NCBI GenBank assembly: GCA_017463985.1
Contig: JAFUEH010000018.1
Coordinates: forward strand, 1-64,000
Direction of reading: 5' to 3'
Length of the DNA stretch: 64,000 bases
Source: Eubacterium sp.
Lineage (GTDB): Bacteria > Bacillota > Clostridia > Oscillospirales > Acutalibacteraceae
Made by a program: the position numbers and the translations under genes. Positions 42,226 to 50,928 of the stretch are shown piece after piece (the stretch's first letter is position 1; every line of letters begins with the position of its first letter). The notes beneath the pieces were generated by a model. It worked only from the letters and a program-made list of their open reading frames with translations. It did no database searches and was not told the DNA's origin.

Positions 42226-42520
42226 TCTTTCACCACCATATCGTGATCTTGCATTACTAATAGAATGTATTTAATTATTATAATTATATAATAGACTGAT
42301 TTGTTTAAGTAGTATATCATTACAATATAGAGCTGTGTTGACAAGCCTGTCTCCTTCATTATAACGAACGTTGTGCCTTTTTGCAAGGGCGCATCGTGAC
42401 GCGCGACAATATACGACGAAATGCGGCGCGCTGTTGCATTTTTTGCCGCCGTATATTATAATTCGATTATGAAACGGTGTCACGCAGACGCCAAAACCCA
42501 AGGCAAAAAGGAGAACCAAA
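42226..42520. other. divergent intergenic region, PLC and NERD genes
   Basis: About 295 bp, very AT-rich near the PLC gene. It holds the NERD promoter; no clear promoter for the PLC gene could be fixed, and no other gene is seen. Confidence 0.5.
42434..42462 (+). promoter_or_regulatory. NERD gene promoter
   Basis: TTGCAT (42434-42439), 17-bp spacer, TATAAT (42457-42462). Confidence 0.65.
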
Positions 42521-43261
42521 ATGGCAACACTGATTAAAAAAGATACAAAATTCAGAACACCCAACAGTCACAGTAATCTGCCGCAGCTCATTATTGCGCT
42601 GGCAATGCTCGCAGGCGCTGTCGCGGCCGGCGTGGTCGGTCACCTTACCGGTCGGCCGGTGCTGTATGCCGTAACGGTCGGCTTTGTGCTGATGGCGATC
42701 ATCCTGTTCGTGTCGCTGCTGTCAAAGGCTGCTACGAACGCCAACATAAAAATGGCCGGCAAAACCGGCGAAACGGTCACCGGCAATCTGCTGGCACAGC
42801 TGCCGGAAAGCTACACGGTGATCATGAACGCTGTCGTGACCTACAAGGGCGAGCAAAGTGAGATCGACAACATCATCGTCGGCCCGACAGGCGTCTTTGT
42901 GGTGGAGACGAAAAACCACAACGGCACGATTTATGCTGACTACGGTGCGCACGACTGGACGCAGCACAAGGTCGGCAGAGGCGGCACGCCCTACAGCAAA
43001 ACGTTTTACAGTCCGGTGAAGCAGGTCGGCACGCACGTGTACCGGCTAGCGCATTTTCTGCGTGAAAACCGCGTCAGGACGCACGTCAGCGCTGCGGTCT
43101 ATTTTTCTAATCCCGAGGCGTCTGTCAACGTTACCGGTATGCCGAACGACATCCCGATCTTCACCGTCGCCACCTCACAGGAGCTATTTCAATATATCCT
43201 TTCAGGCAACGCCAATTTGTCTTATCAGACGGTACAGCACATCGTCCAGCTACTAAGCTGA
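42521..43261 (+). CDS. NERD domain protein, membrane-anchored
   Basis: A 246-aa protein with two N-terminal membrane helices (LIIALAMLAGAVAAGVVGHL; VLYAVTVGFVLMAIILFVSLL) and a NERD nuclease-related domain. SEIDNIIVGPTGVFVVETKNHNGTI carries the D...E-x-K restriction-like core. It may act in DNA processing or defence; a role is not established. ATG 42521 follows AAGGAG. It is a single gene between its promoter and downstream repeats. Confidence 0.85.
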   Translation: MATLIKKDTKFRTPNSHSNLPQLIIALAMLAGAVAAGVVGHLTGRPVLYAVTVGFVLMAIILFVSLLSKAATNANIKMAGKTGETVTGNLLAQLPESYTVIMNAVVTYKGEQSEIDNIIVGPTGVFVVETKNHNGTIYADYGAHDWTQHKVGRGGTPYSKTFYSPVKQVGTHVYRLAHFLRENRVRTHVSAAVYFSNPEASVNVTGMPNDIPIFTVATSQELFQYILSGNANLSYQTVQHIVQLLS

Positions 43262-43311
43262 CGAGCCGAAAATGAATATAATTCAGTAACACATTAAGCC
43301 TGAATAATGTA

Positions 43312-43402
43312 TGTAACAGGTTGTAACAGGTTAAAACCATAATTCCCCTAAAAGAAAGTGATTTGAGAAATAACCTGAAATAACCTGTTACAACCTGTTA
43401 CA
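43312..43402. repeat. 22-bp perfect inverted repeat built from TGTAACAGG units
   Basis: The left arm (43312-43333) is TGTAACAGGT repeated twice; the right arm (43381-43402) is its exact complement, 47 bp away. Extra copies (TAACCTGAAA at 43371, TGTTACA at 43404) extend the pattern. The block therefore has both direct (iteron-like) and inverted symmetry. Confidence 0.75.
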
Positions 43403-43415
43403 CTGTTACAAACAA

Positions 43416-43444
43416 ATCCCCACGCCGAACACGTGGGGATTTTT
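43416..43444 (+). terminator. terminator
   Basis: ATCCCCACG (43416-43424) pairs with CGTGGGGAT (43432-43440), followed by TTTT; it probably serves the NERD gene. Confidence 0.7.
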
Positions 43445-43520
43445 CATCTGTATATTGTTTGGTAGCCCTTTGCCATTGATCGTTCTGGCCCCGTTATCTA
43501 TAAAAAGTACGGCGATTTCC

Positions 43521-43688
43521 TTACGGTTTCGCCTTGCCCTTACCGGTTTGTGACATAAGCTTTTTAGGCTTGCCCGTAATTAAATCAATCGGGTTTTCGC
43601 TTGAACCTTCAACAAATTCAAATTCCGTATCTTCAGGATACTTTTTTATATCTTCCGGTGATTTCAGTTCAGAAATATTAACCTTCAT
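43521..43688 (-). CDS. small hypothetical protein, 55 aa
   Basis: A short open frame beginning MKVNISELKSPEDIKKYPEDTEFEF and ending in a basic tail (GKPKKLMSQTGKGKAKP). Composition is protein-like but the ribosome site is weak. It follows the next upstream small gene by 24 nt. I recognise no family. Possibly a small regulator or the remnant of a mobile element. Confidence 0.4.
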   Translation of the reverse strand: MKVNISELKSPEDIKKYPEDTEFEFVEGSSENPIDLITGKPKKLMSQTGKGKAKP

Positions 43689-43712
43689 AGCATTGTTTTT
43701 TTCTATTAAAAA

Positions 43713-43892
43713 CTATAATTTAAACACTTCAAGTGTTTCGTGCGGTATATCCGAAAATTCAATATTGTTTTCTTTCATGTACCTTGCCAACATTGCAAGA
43801 TTGTATTCTGAAGGATCAAGTGTCAGTTCAGGCGTTCCGCAATATATGCCATCAAATTCTTTATAATTGGGATCTTCAATAATCTCCTTCAT
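43713..43892 (-). CDS. small hypothetical protein, 59 aa
   Basis: Starts MKEIIEDPNYKEFDGIYCGTPELTLDPSEYN at the ATG at 43892, 5 nt after AGGTGG. Acidic, with a helical C-terminus (LAMLARYMKENNIEFSDIPHETLEVFKL). The family is unknown. The good ribosome site and its pairing with another small gene suggest a two-gene unit, perhaps toxin-antitoxin-like, but nothing proves this. Confidence 0.55.
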   Translation of the reverse strand: MKEIIEDPNYKEFDGIYCGTPELTLDPSEYNLAMLARYMKENNIEFSDIPHETLEVFKL

Positions 43893-44170
43893 TTTCACCA
43901 CCTCACTTTCTTGGAAAAGCCTTGTGTTTCCTACTTGTTACCAACGTGTTACCTACCGTCCGATTTTGACCAGTTTTAACTGGTACAAAAAATAAGAAAA
44001 AACCTGTGATTGCAAGGCTTACACAGTTTTTCAATTTTAGTTGCGGGAGTTGGACTCTCTTCTCAACTATCGAAGGATCCACCGGATCTTTTTCCCAAAT
44101 TTTCCCAGCAATCAAGTTGCACGAAAAATTTGGAGTTCGTTTCTCGTCCTACAGATCTATCTCTATCAAC
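43893..44170. other. gene-poor region with a partial tRNA 3'-end copy
   Basis: No convincing gene. At 44041-44057, TTGCGGGAGTTGGACTC repeats the 3' end of the nearby tRNA-fMet (44209-44225) with one mismatch. This looks like an old attachment-site duplication. Confidence 0.5.
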
Positions 44171-44205
44171 AAAAAGAAAAACACCAAAAGGTGCTTTTCT
44201 TTTTG
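44171..44205 (-). terminator. tRNA-fMet terminator
   Basis: GCACC-TTTT-GGTG flanked by A- and U-runs directly after the CCA end on the minus strand. Confidence 0.75.
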
Positions 44206-44281
<76 letters not shown>

Positions 44282-44664
44282 ATATTCACTTTACCGAGAA
44301 TGTTGTTCCTCAGTGCTACACTATTATAGCAGATATTTTTGATATGTCAAGAGGAAATTAGCAATTCCTCAAAAAAAGCAAAATTAAAGGATAGCAAAAC
44401 CTTGCTACCCAATAATCGAACTTAATTTCTTATGTGATCAGCATACAAAATTAAGCATTCGGATATGTGCTCATGGTCAAGGCTCAACACATATCCTAAT
44501 TTATTAATACATCAATATTTCCGATTTGTCAAGCACTTTTTTGAAATTTCTTATCATTTCATCTTATATGATAGCATGTCAGATCGCATATTCAACACAA
44601 GAGCGGCGAAACATGTATTTACTATCGGCGGACGATGTGCTACAATAAGCAGAGAGGTGATACG
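44282..44664. other. intergenic region between tRNA-fMet and glycerate kinase
   Basis: About 380 AT-rich bp with no gene. It holds the tRNA promoter and a 9-bp inverted repeat (GGATATGTG 44461-44469, CACATATCC 44488-44496). The glycerate kinase promoter could not be fixed with confidence. Confidence 0.5.
44323..44350 (-). promoter_or_regulatory. tRNA-fMet promoter
   Basis: TTGACA (44345-44350), 16-bp spacer, extended -10 TGC-TATAAT (44323-44328) on the minus strand. Confidence 0.8.
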
Positions 44665-45744
44665 ATGAGGATCTTAATTGTTCCCGATTCCTTTAAGGGC
44701 TCACTGACCGCGCAGGAGGTGTGCCGCTGTATCGACGCCGGTCTTCACCAAGCGGCGCCGGAATGCGTCACAGAGCTGCTGCCGCTCGCGGACGGCGGCG
44801 AAGGATTTACGGAATGTATGCTAAATATTTGTAAAGGCAATAAGCTTTACACTGAAACGACAGACATCTACGGCCGCCGATGCAAGGCAGCGATCGGTGT
44901 GGTCGGAGGCAGTGCCGTGATCGACTGCGCGGCGGCCAGCGGTCTACAAAAGCGGAAGGACGTCATGCGCGCCTCCTCTTACGGCACTGGAGACCTGATA
45001 AAATTCGCGGTATCACAGGGTTTTCGCGATATTATCCTCGGCCTTGGCGGAACAGGCTGCTGCGACGGCGGCGCCGGTGCGCTGGTCGCGCTGGGAGCCA
45101 AGCTTTACGATGAAAACTACCGTCCTATCAGCCGTCCCTGCGGCAATGATCTGAACAGTATTTTCGGCGCAGGCTTTCGCGATATTGTAAAGGATATTCA
45201 CTTTACATTCGCTTGTGACGTGGATAACGAATATTACGGAAGCAACGGCGCAGCCGCGGTATTTGCGCCGCAAAAAGGCGCTACGCCGGCACAGGTGCGA
45301 ACACTGGACGAGGGACTGAAACGGCTGAACGCCTTCCTCCCACGGGATATCGCTCAGGTAAAGGGCGCCGGTGCGGCAGGCGGTATCTGCGGCGGATTAT
45401 ACGCTGTCTACCAAGGCGACATCCGCTCCGGCTTTGAGATATTGGCGGAATACGCCGCGCTGGAGCAACGGATCAGCGCGTGTGATCTGGTTGTCACCGG
45501 CGAAGGAAAGACTGACCGACAGACGCTGATGGGCAAGCTGCCGTACCGTGTTGCACAGCTGGCGGCAAAGCACGGTAAGCAATGCGTCGTTCTCAGCGGT
45601 ACGGTGGAAGAGGTACGCTTTGGCGACCGGATGCTCAGTCTGACGGATGAAAAGACGGACGCGGCAACCGCTATGGCGCACGCAGCGGAAATCCTCACGG
45701 AAAAATCAAAATGCATCTTGCAAAATGCGGAGAATACTATATAA
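44665..45744 (+). CDS. glycerate kinase (GarK/GlxK family)
   Basis: A 359-aa glycerate kinase: MRILIVPDSFKGSLTAQEVC, PLADGGEGFTECML, the glycine-rich block GLGGTGCCDGGAGALVALGAKLYD and LVVTGEGKTDRQTLMGKLPYRVA are all family motifs. It phosphorylates glycerate into glycolysis. ATG 44665 follows GAGAGGTG. It may form an operon with the two following genes (36-nt and 13-nt gaps). Confidence 0.93.
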   Translation: MRILIVPDSFKGSLTAQEVCRCIDAGLHQAAPECVTELLPLADGGEGFTECMLNICKGNKLYTETTDIYGRRCKAAIGVVGGSAVIDCAAASGLQKRKDVMRASSYGTGDLIKFAVSQGFRDIILGLGGTGCCDGGAGALVALGAKLYDENYRPISRPCGNDLNSIFGAGFRDIVKDIHFTFACDVDNEYYGSNGAAAVFAPQKGATPAQVRTLDEGLKRLNAFLPRDIAQVKGAGAAGGICGGLYAVYQGDIRSGFEILAEYAALEQRISACDLVVTGEGKTDRQTLMGKLPYRVAQLAAKHGKQCVVLSGTVEEVRFGDRMLSLTDEKTDAATAMAHAAEILTEKSKCILQNAENTI

Positions 45745-45779
45745 TATTTTTTGAATTATAAATAAAGGAGCAACGCTTT

Positions 45780-45998
45780 ATGAAGGTAAGAATTCCGAAG
45801 CACAGAGAGTTTTTAATTAAATTTGAGGATGACTACGATAAGCAGGCAGAGGCTTGGCAGGCGCTGGAGCAGATTGTCAAGGAATACTCTGTTGACGGAA
45901 AAAGCATCTACTCCCCTACCTTTATTGAGGACAACGAGGAGAAGGTAAAGGCACTGCAGGAGCAGTATGAATTCACCTACGAAATTATTGAGAAATAA
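45780..45998 (+). CDS. small hypothetical protein, 72 aa
   Basis: ATG 45780 with a good AAAGGAG site. Acidic and helical (MKVRIPKHREFLIKFEDDYDKQAEAWQALEQIVKEYSVDGKSIYSPTF...). I do not recognise the family; no metal or catalytic motif stands out. Its position directly before the alpha-mannosidase gene suggests co-expression. Confidence 0.65.
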   Translation: MKVRIPKHREFLIKFEDDYDKQAEAWQALEQIVKEYSVDGKSIYSPTFIEDNEEKVKALQEQYEFTYEIIEK

Positions 45999-46011
45999 CT
46001 GAGTGAACACA

Positions 46012-49000
46012 ATGGAAAACAGAATTTATACCGTAGCAACCTCCCACCTGGACACCGTCTGGCGCTGGGAGCTGCCGAAAACCATAGACGTGTTTCTTCC
46101 CGACACGCTCGAAAAGAATTTCGCCTTGCTGGAAAAATATCCGCATTACCGGTTCAATTTTGAAGGCGCGTTCCGTTATGAGCTGATCGAGGAATACTAT
46201 CCGGAAGCGTTTCGGATGATTCAGGAATATGCCGCACAGGGTCGCTGGCTGCCCTCCGGCTCTGCTTATGAAAACGGTGATGTGAATATTCCTTCACCGG
46301 AGGCTATACTGCGCAACTTCTTATACGGCAACCGCTATTTTCAAGAAAAGCTTGGCAAGACCTCGACAGATATTTTTCTGCCGGATTGCTTTGGCTTTGG
46401 CTATGCGCTGCCGTCGATCGCTCGGCAAGCCCATCTGAAAGGCTTTACGACCCAAAAGCTCAGCTGGGGCGGCGCTTACGAGCGGCCGTTTAATATCGGT
46501 TTATGGCGCGGTGTAGACGGCGCTAAGATCTATGCCAGTCTGAATCCCCTTTCCTACCGCAACCGGTTTGAAGGCGATGTCCGCGGCGATGTCAGGGTCA
46601 TTGACAAGCTGGCTGAAAACGGCTTACAGTACGGATTACCGTGGACAAACTGCTTTTACGGAACCGGTGACTGGGGCGGCGCGCCGACGGAGGAAAGCGT
46701 TCAGGCAGTAGAACAAAGCATCGCCGCTAATGATACAGATAAAAATACAAAGGTGATTGCTGCCGGTTCTGACCAGATATTCAATGAGCTGGACGCACTG
46801 GCAAAGCAGCAACGGCTGGTGCTGCCGGTTTGGAACAACGAGCTGGTCATGCGCTCGCACGGTGCCGGCGCTTACACCTCACGCGCGATGAGCAAGCGGT
46901 TGAATGCCAAAAACGAGGTGTTAGCAGATTATGCCGAAAAGGCCTGCGTTGCCGCTGACCTGCTCACCTCTTATCAATATCCGCAGCATGTCTTAACCGC
47001 AGCGTGGAAGCGCGTGATACAGCATCAGTTCCACGACGACATCACCGGTACCTCTACGATGCTGGTTTATAATAATGCCTGGAACGACTATTTCCTGTCG
47101 CTTTCACAATTCACGAACGAATATGAAGGCGCTGTTGGCGCGATCGCTAATGAGCTGGACACCGCCTTCTGTCAAGAAAGCGCTGTGGTTGTCAACAATC
47201 CGTGTGCCTTTCGCCGGAAGGAGGCAGTGACGGCGCACGTCAAGCTGCTGCACAACACGACGTATATAAAGGTCCTTGACAGCAAAGGAAAAGAGGTACC
47301 GAGTCAGGTAACCAAAAAGCAGGGCAAGGAATTCGACATCGTGTTTCTTGCCGATGTACCGCCCGTCGGTTACCGTGTATACGATGTACAGGCGGCGGAG
47401 AAGCCTTACGCCAAAGCAACGGATCTCCGTATTACGGAGCACACGCTGGAAAATGAAAAATACCGACTCATACTGAATAAAAACGGTGATATTGCATCGA
47501 TCACGGACAAAAAACTGCAGCGGCAGCTGTTATCGGCGCCGCTCAAGCTGGCGCTGCTCCACGACATTGGTGAGCTGAATTACCCGAGCTGGGAGCTGCG
47601 CAAGGAGGATCTCGACGCCGCGCCATACGGCTACGCGAATACGCCGATCTTTGAAATAATAGAGGACGGTCCGGCGCGCATTGCCTTAAAGGTTACCAGA
47701 AAGCTGTTTTCCTCGAAGGTAGTACAGGTGATTTCCCTGTCGTCAAAAGGAGACGACATCCGCATCGAAAACGAGATCGATTGGCAAGAGCGGCGTGCCA
47801 TGCTGAAAGCACAGTTCCCGCTCAGCTGCAGCAATCCGCAAGCCACGTACGATTTAGGACTCGGCGCCATCGTCAGGGGCAACAACCGCCACCAGCTGTA
47901 TGAGGTGCCGGCACAGAAATGGGCGGATATTACCGACCACACCGGCGACTTTGGCGTCAGCATCTTATCTGACTGTAAATACGGCTGGGACAAGCCGGAG
48001 GATAACACACTGCGCCTCACCTGTCTGCACACACCGGCCGGCGCGTTCACCAAGAACGCACGACAGGATCTGCAGGACATCGGCAGAAACCGTTTTGCGT
48101 TCGCGCTCTGCTCTCACAAGGGCAATGTCGGTTCCACCACACAGACGGCAGCAGAAGCTTTTTGCAAGCCGTTAGCTGCATTCCAGACCTCCTCCCGTCG
48201 TGAAGGCAGTCTGAGCGACAGCTTCTCACTGCTGAAAATCAGCAGCAAGGGCGTTTTGCTGCGTGCCGTGAAGATGGCGGAGGATCAAAACGGCATCATT
48301 ATCCGCTTGAACGAAGGAACAGGCAAGGAAAAGAAAAACGTTTCCCTCAGCTTCTTTACGGATATGACAGAAGCGGAAGAGGTATTTTCCTCTGAAGAAT
48401 TCAGAAGGCCTGCCAGGTTGAAGGATGGCCGTTTAATATTTGACCTCAAGCCTTATGAAATCAAAAGCTTCCGTATCAAGCTCAACGCAAAACGAAACAA
48501 AGCGAAGGAGAGCTATAAAAAGCTGGAGCTGCCCTACAACGCGATCGGGATCACTGCTGATGATTGCAAGGTCAACTGCATCCTGCAGGGCAGCGGCTGT
48601 TCCCTGCCGGACGAATTGATTCCGCCGTCGCTCACGGTGCACGGCATTACCTTTAAAATGCCGAACGCCGGCATGGATAAGCATATCTATATTCCGCGCG
48701 GCGAGGGTATCGAACTCCCGAAGGGTATGACGAAGCTTTACATTTTGGCGGCAGCCACACTCGGTGATCAGACGCTGACGCTAAAGGCGGATAATAAAGA
48801 GCGGACGCTGCCGATCTACGATATGAAGGAACCGATCGGCCAGTGGGATATGGCAGGTTTGGCACAGACGGCCAAAATTAAGCCGGCAAAATTAGCGCTG
48901 GAGCTTACACACACGCACCATCCGGAGGGAAATTTAGCGAATCAGAAAGCTTGCTTTTTCCTCTACGAGGTAGATATCCGCAACTGCAAAACGCTACAGA

Positions 49001-49272
49001 TGCCGGAGGAGAGTAAGATCGCTATTCTTGCCATGACAGCCGTAAAACGCTTCTCTAACACCGTCCTGGCAACGTCGCTGACGGACACTGTTGAGGAGGG
49101 CTATCGCTTCGGTGAGATTCCGCCCATCGATAAGCTGATTGACAAGGCAGACTTTGTCACCATCCGCGCCGGTAAAATTCAGGATCAGGTGAAAGGCGGC
49201 AAGGGCAAAGGCCTGAAGCGCAATAATCCGATCACCAATATCATTCGATCTTATACAAAGAGTGAATGGTAA
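46012..49272 (+). CDS. GH38 alpha-mannosidase-like protein
   Basis: An approximately 1,086-aa GH38-type glycosidase. RIYTVATSHLDTVWRWE carries the zinc-binding H-x-D motif; the nucleophile Asp is in TDIFLPDCFGFG; HQFHDDITGTSTMLVYNNAW is the following conserved block. There is no signal peptide, so it acts inside the cell. No strong ribosome site precedes either candidate start (GTG 46003 or ATG 46012), so translation may be coupled to the small gene 13 nt upstream. Substrate alpha-mannosides are assumed from the family. Confidence 0.86.
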   Translation: MENRIYTVATSHLDTVWRWELPKTIDVFLPDTLEKNFALLEKYPHYRFNFEGAFRYELIEEYYPEAFRMIQEYAAQGRWLPSGSAYENGDVNIPSPEAILRNFLYGNRYFQEKLGKTSTDIFLPDCFGFGYALPSIARQAHLKGFTTQKLSWGGAYERPFNIGLWRGVDGAKIYASLNPLSYRNRFEGDVRGDVRVIDKLAENGLQYGLPWTNCFYGTGDWGGAPTEESVQAVEQSIAANDTDKNTKVIAAGSDQIFNELDALAKQQRLVLPVWNNELVMRSHGAGAYTSRAMSKRLNAKNEVLADYAEKACVAADLLTSYQYPQHVLTAAWKRVIQHQFHDDITGTSTMLVYNNAWNDYFLSLSQFTNEYEGAVGAIANELDTAFCQESAVVVNNPCAFRRKEAVTAHVKLLHNTTYIKVLDSKGKEVPSQVTKKQGKEFDIVFLADVPPVGYRVYDVQAAEKPYAKATDLRITEHTLENEKYRLILNKNGDIASITDKKLQRQLLSAPLKLALLHDIGELNYPSWELRKEDLDAAPYGYANTPIFEIIEDGPARIALKVTRKLFSSKVVQVISLSSKGDDIRIENEIDWQERRAMLKAQFPLSCSNPQATYDLGLGAIVRGNNRHQLYEVPAQKWADITDHTGDFGVSILSDCKYGWDKPEDNTLRLTCLHTPAGAFTKNARQDLQDIGRNRFAFALCSHKGNVGSTTQTAAEAFCKPLAAFQTSSRREGSLSDSFSLLKISSKGVLLRAVKMAEDQNGIIIRLNEGTGKEKKNVSLSFFTDMTEAEEVFSSEEFRRPARLKDGRLIFDLKPYEIKSFRIKLNAKRNKAKESYKKLELPYNAIGITADDCKVNCILQGSGCSLPDELIPPSLTVHGITFKMPNAGMDKHIYIPRGEGIELPKGMTKLYILAAATLGDQTLTLKADNKERTLPIYDMKEPIGQWDMAGLAQTAKIKPAKLALELTHTHHPEGNLANQKACFFLYEVDIRNCKTLQMPEESKIAILAMTAVKRFSNTVLATSLTDTVEEGYRFGEIPPIDKLIDKADFVTIRAGKIQDQVKGGKGKGLKRNNPITNIIRSYTKSEW

Positions 49273-49300
49273 ACTGAAAAGCTGAATAGAAAATGTATAA

Positions 49301-49333
49301 AATCCCTATGCAAAAAATGCATAGGGATTATTC
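49301..49333 (+). terminator. GH38 gene terminator
   Basis: A perfect 11-bp stem (AATCCCTATGC 49301-49311, GCATAGGGATT 49319-49329) around an A-rich loop, followed by ATTCTTT. Confidence 0.75.
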
Positions 49334-49564
49334 TTTGCCAAAGTCTAATTGTAAAGCAGTATTACTTTACATCCGATGCCAGGTGGAAAAATGCGTTGAA
49401 AAAGTGAAAAACCTCGCCATCACGTGGAAAACTACGTGTAATATGTTGAAAACTTGTAAAGTTTCCATGCTTTATGAAGGGTTTTCCACCTTTACAGGCG
49501 GTGTTGTATATTCAATTTGTCAAATTTTTAACAAGATGAATATAAGATTACAGAGCGTAAAACA

Positions 49565-49595
49565 GTAAAAGGGAGGTTTCGTACCTCCCTTTTAC
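49565..49595 (-). terminator. ftsZ terminator
   Basis: A 13-bp perfect stem (49565-49577 with 49583-49595, 5-nt loop) just after the ftsZ stop codon on the minus strand; U-rich on both sides. Confidence 0.8.
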
Positions 49596-49612
49596 ACTTG
49601 TATGTAAATTGT

Positions 49613-50710
49613 TTATTTCTTGAAGAAGCTTACAATTTCATCAAAAGCAGAATCATCCTTGGACGTAAAGCTGGACGTTGCGCCGGAAACCTCTGTCGGC
49701 GGCTCTACAGGCTTCTTAGCAGTCGTAGACTTGATCTCTTTGCCGGGGCCATCCTCGCCAAAACGGGTAGCGATCACAGTGATGACCATCTCATCCTCAA
49801 GCTCTTCGTTAATATTCGCACCGAAGATAATTTCGCAATCAGGATGTACAGCTTCTCTGACAACGGTAGAAGCAGCGTCGATCTCTTCCAGACCGATATC
49901 AGCAGACGCCGTAATATTAAGCAGAAGGCCGCGAGCGCCGTCGATAGAAGTCTGGAGCAGCGGAGAAGAAATAGCCTGCTGTGCAGCGGACTCTGCCTTG
50001 TCCTTGCCCTTTGCACGGCCAACGCCCATGTGAGCATAGCCGGCATCCTTCATGATCTCGGTTACGTCAGCAAAGTCAGAGTTAACAAGACCGGTCGCAT
50101 TCACGAGGTCAGAAATAGACTGAACGCCCATTCTCAGTACATCGTTAGCAATGTCAAAAGCATTCAGGAACGTGATCTTTTCCTTAGAAACGAGCTTCAG
50201 GTTCTCGTTCGGAATAACCATGATGGAGTCAACATACTGCGCCAGCTCAGCAATACCCTGCTGTGCCTGATCCATTCTTCTCTTGCCTTCAAAAGCAAAC
50301 GGAGTCGTCACAACGCCAACGGTCAGGATGCCCATATCCTTAGCGATTTTTGCAACAACAGGTGCCGCACCGGTACCGGTTCCGCCGCCCATACCGGCAG
50401 TGATAAATACCATTTCGCAGCCGGTAAGAATGTCCGTGATCATTTCACGGGATTCCTCAGCAGCCTTCATACCAACCTCCGGTCTTGCGCCGGCGCCTCT
50501 GCCCTTCGTTACCTTTTCACCGATCAGAATCTTCTGCGTAGCAGTAGACTTGGAAAGAGCCGGCTTATCGGAGTTAATCGCCACAAATTCAACGTCCTTA
50601 ATATTACACTTTACCATGCGGTTTACAGCGTTTCCGCCGCCGCCGCCAACGCCGATAACTTTAATGTTTACAACTTTGTTGTCGTCCAAATCGATTTCAA
50701 ATCTGCCCAT
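49613..50710 (-). CDS. ftsZ: cell division protein FtsZ
   Basis: Tubulin-like GTPase, 365 aa, which forms the cytokinetic ring. KVIGVGGGGGNAVNRM opens the GTP site; GGGTGTGAAPVVA is the tubulin signature; VTVIATRF-type block (MVITVIATRFGEDG) closes the core. A short variable linker leads to the C-terminal peptide AFDEIVSFFKK that binds division partners. It is the last gene of the dcw cluster and has its own promoter. Confidence 0.98.
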   Translation of the reverse strand: MGRFEIDLDDNKVVNIKVIGVGGGGGNAVNRMVKCNIKDVEFVAINSDKPALSKSTATQKILIGEKVTKGRGAGARPEVGMKAAEESREMITDILTGCEMVFITAGMGGGTGTGAAPVVAKIAKDMGILTVGVVTTPFAFEGKRRMDQAQQGIAELAQYVDSIMVIPNENLKLVSKEKITFLNAFDIANDVLRMGVQSISDLVNATGLVNSDFADVTEIMKDAGYAHMGVGRAKGKDKAESAAQQAISSPLLQTSIDGARGLLLNITASADIGLEEIDAASTVVREAVHPDCEIIFGANINEELEDEMVITVIATRFGEDGPGKEIKSTTAKKPVEPPTEVSGATSSFTSKDDSAFDEIVSFFKK

Positions 50711-50764
50711 ATTTCTTCTCCTTAATTATAGTATCGTTTGGTGATAGACACCGTTACAAATGCT

Positions 50765-50793
50765 ATTGTAACAGTTTTGTAACTAATTTGCAA
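50765..50793 (-). promoter_or_regulatory. ftsZ promoter
   Basis: TTGCAA (50788-50793), 17-bp spacer, TACAAT (50765-50770) on the minus strand, about 48 nt before the ATG. A second TATAAT directly before the ribosome site has no good -35. Confidence 0.55.
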
Positions 50794-50867
50794 TACTTTT
50801 TCAAAAATATTCTTCGCATTTTGAAAAATATTTTTTGTCAAGATCAGGGATTCCTTGTGCAAAATGA

Positions 50868-50898
50868 ACAAAGTCCCCTCTCTAAAAGGAGACTTTGT
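50868..50898 (-). terminator. terminator after ftsQ
   Basis: ACAAAGTC/GACTTTGT stem with extra C-G pairs, followed by TCATTTT on the minus strand, 30 nt after the ftsQ stop codon. It would separate ftsZ from the upstream dcw transcript. Confidence 0.65.
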
Positions 50899-50928
50899 AA
50901 AGGGATATTACTTTACGCATTTTATTGA

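Larger units (their letters stand above)
49273..49612. other. intergenic region between GH38 and ftsZ
   Basis: About 340 bp. Two terminators bracket a stretch rich in GTGGAAAA, GTTGAAAA and TTTTCCAC motifs on both strands (49380-49500), with GGTGGAAAA and TTTTCCACC as distant inverted copies. A 91-aa open frame here has no ribosome site and odd composition; I see no gene. Confidence 0.5.

Noticed and set aside
44041..44110. A second tRNA gene beside tRNA-fMet
   Set aside because: Only the 17-bp 3' end matches; no anticodon arm or acceptor partner follows.
49293..49568. 91-aa open reading frame between GH38 and ftsZ
   Set aside because: It starts inside the GH38 terminator, lacks a ribosome site and has repeat-driven composition.
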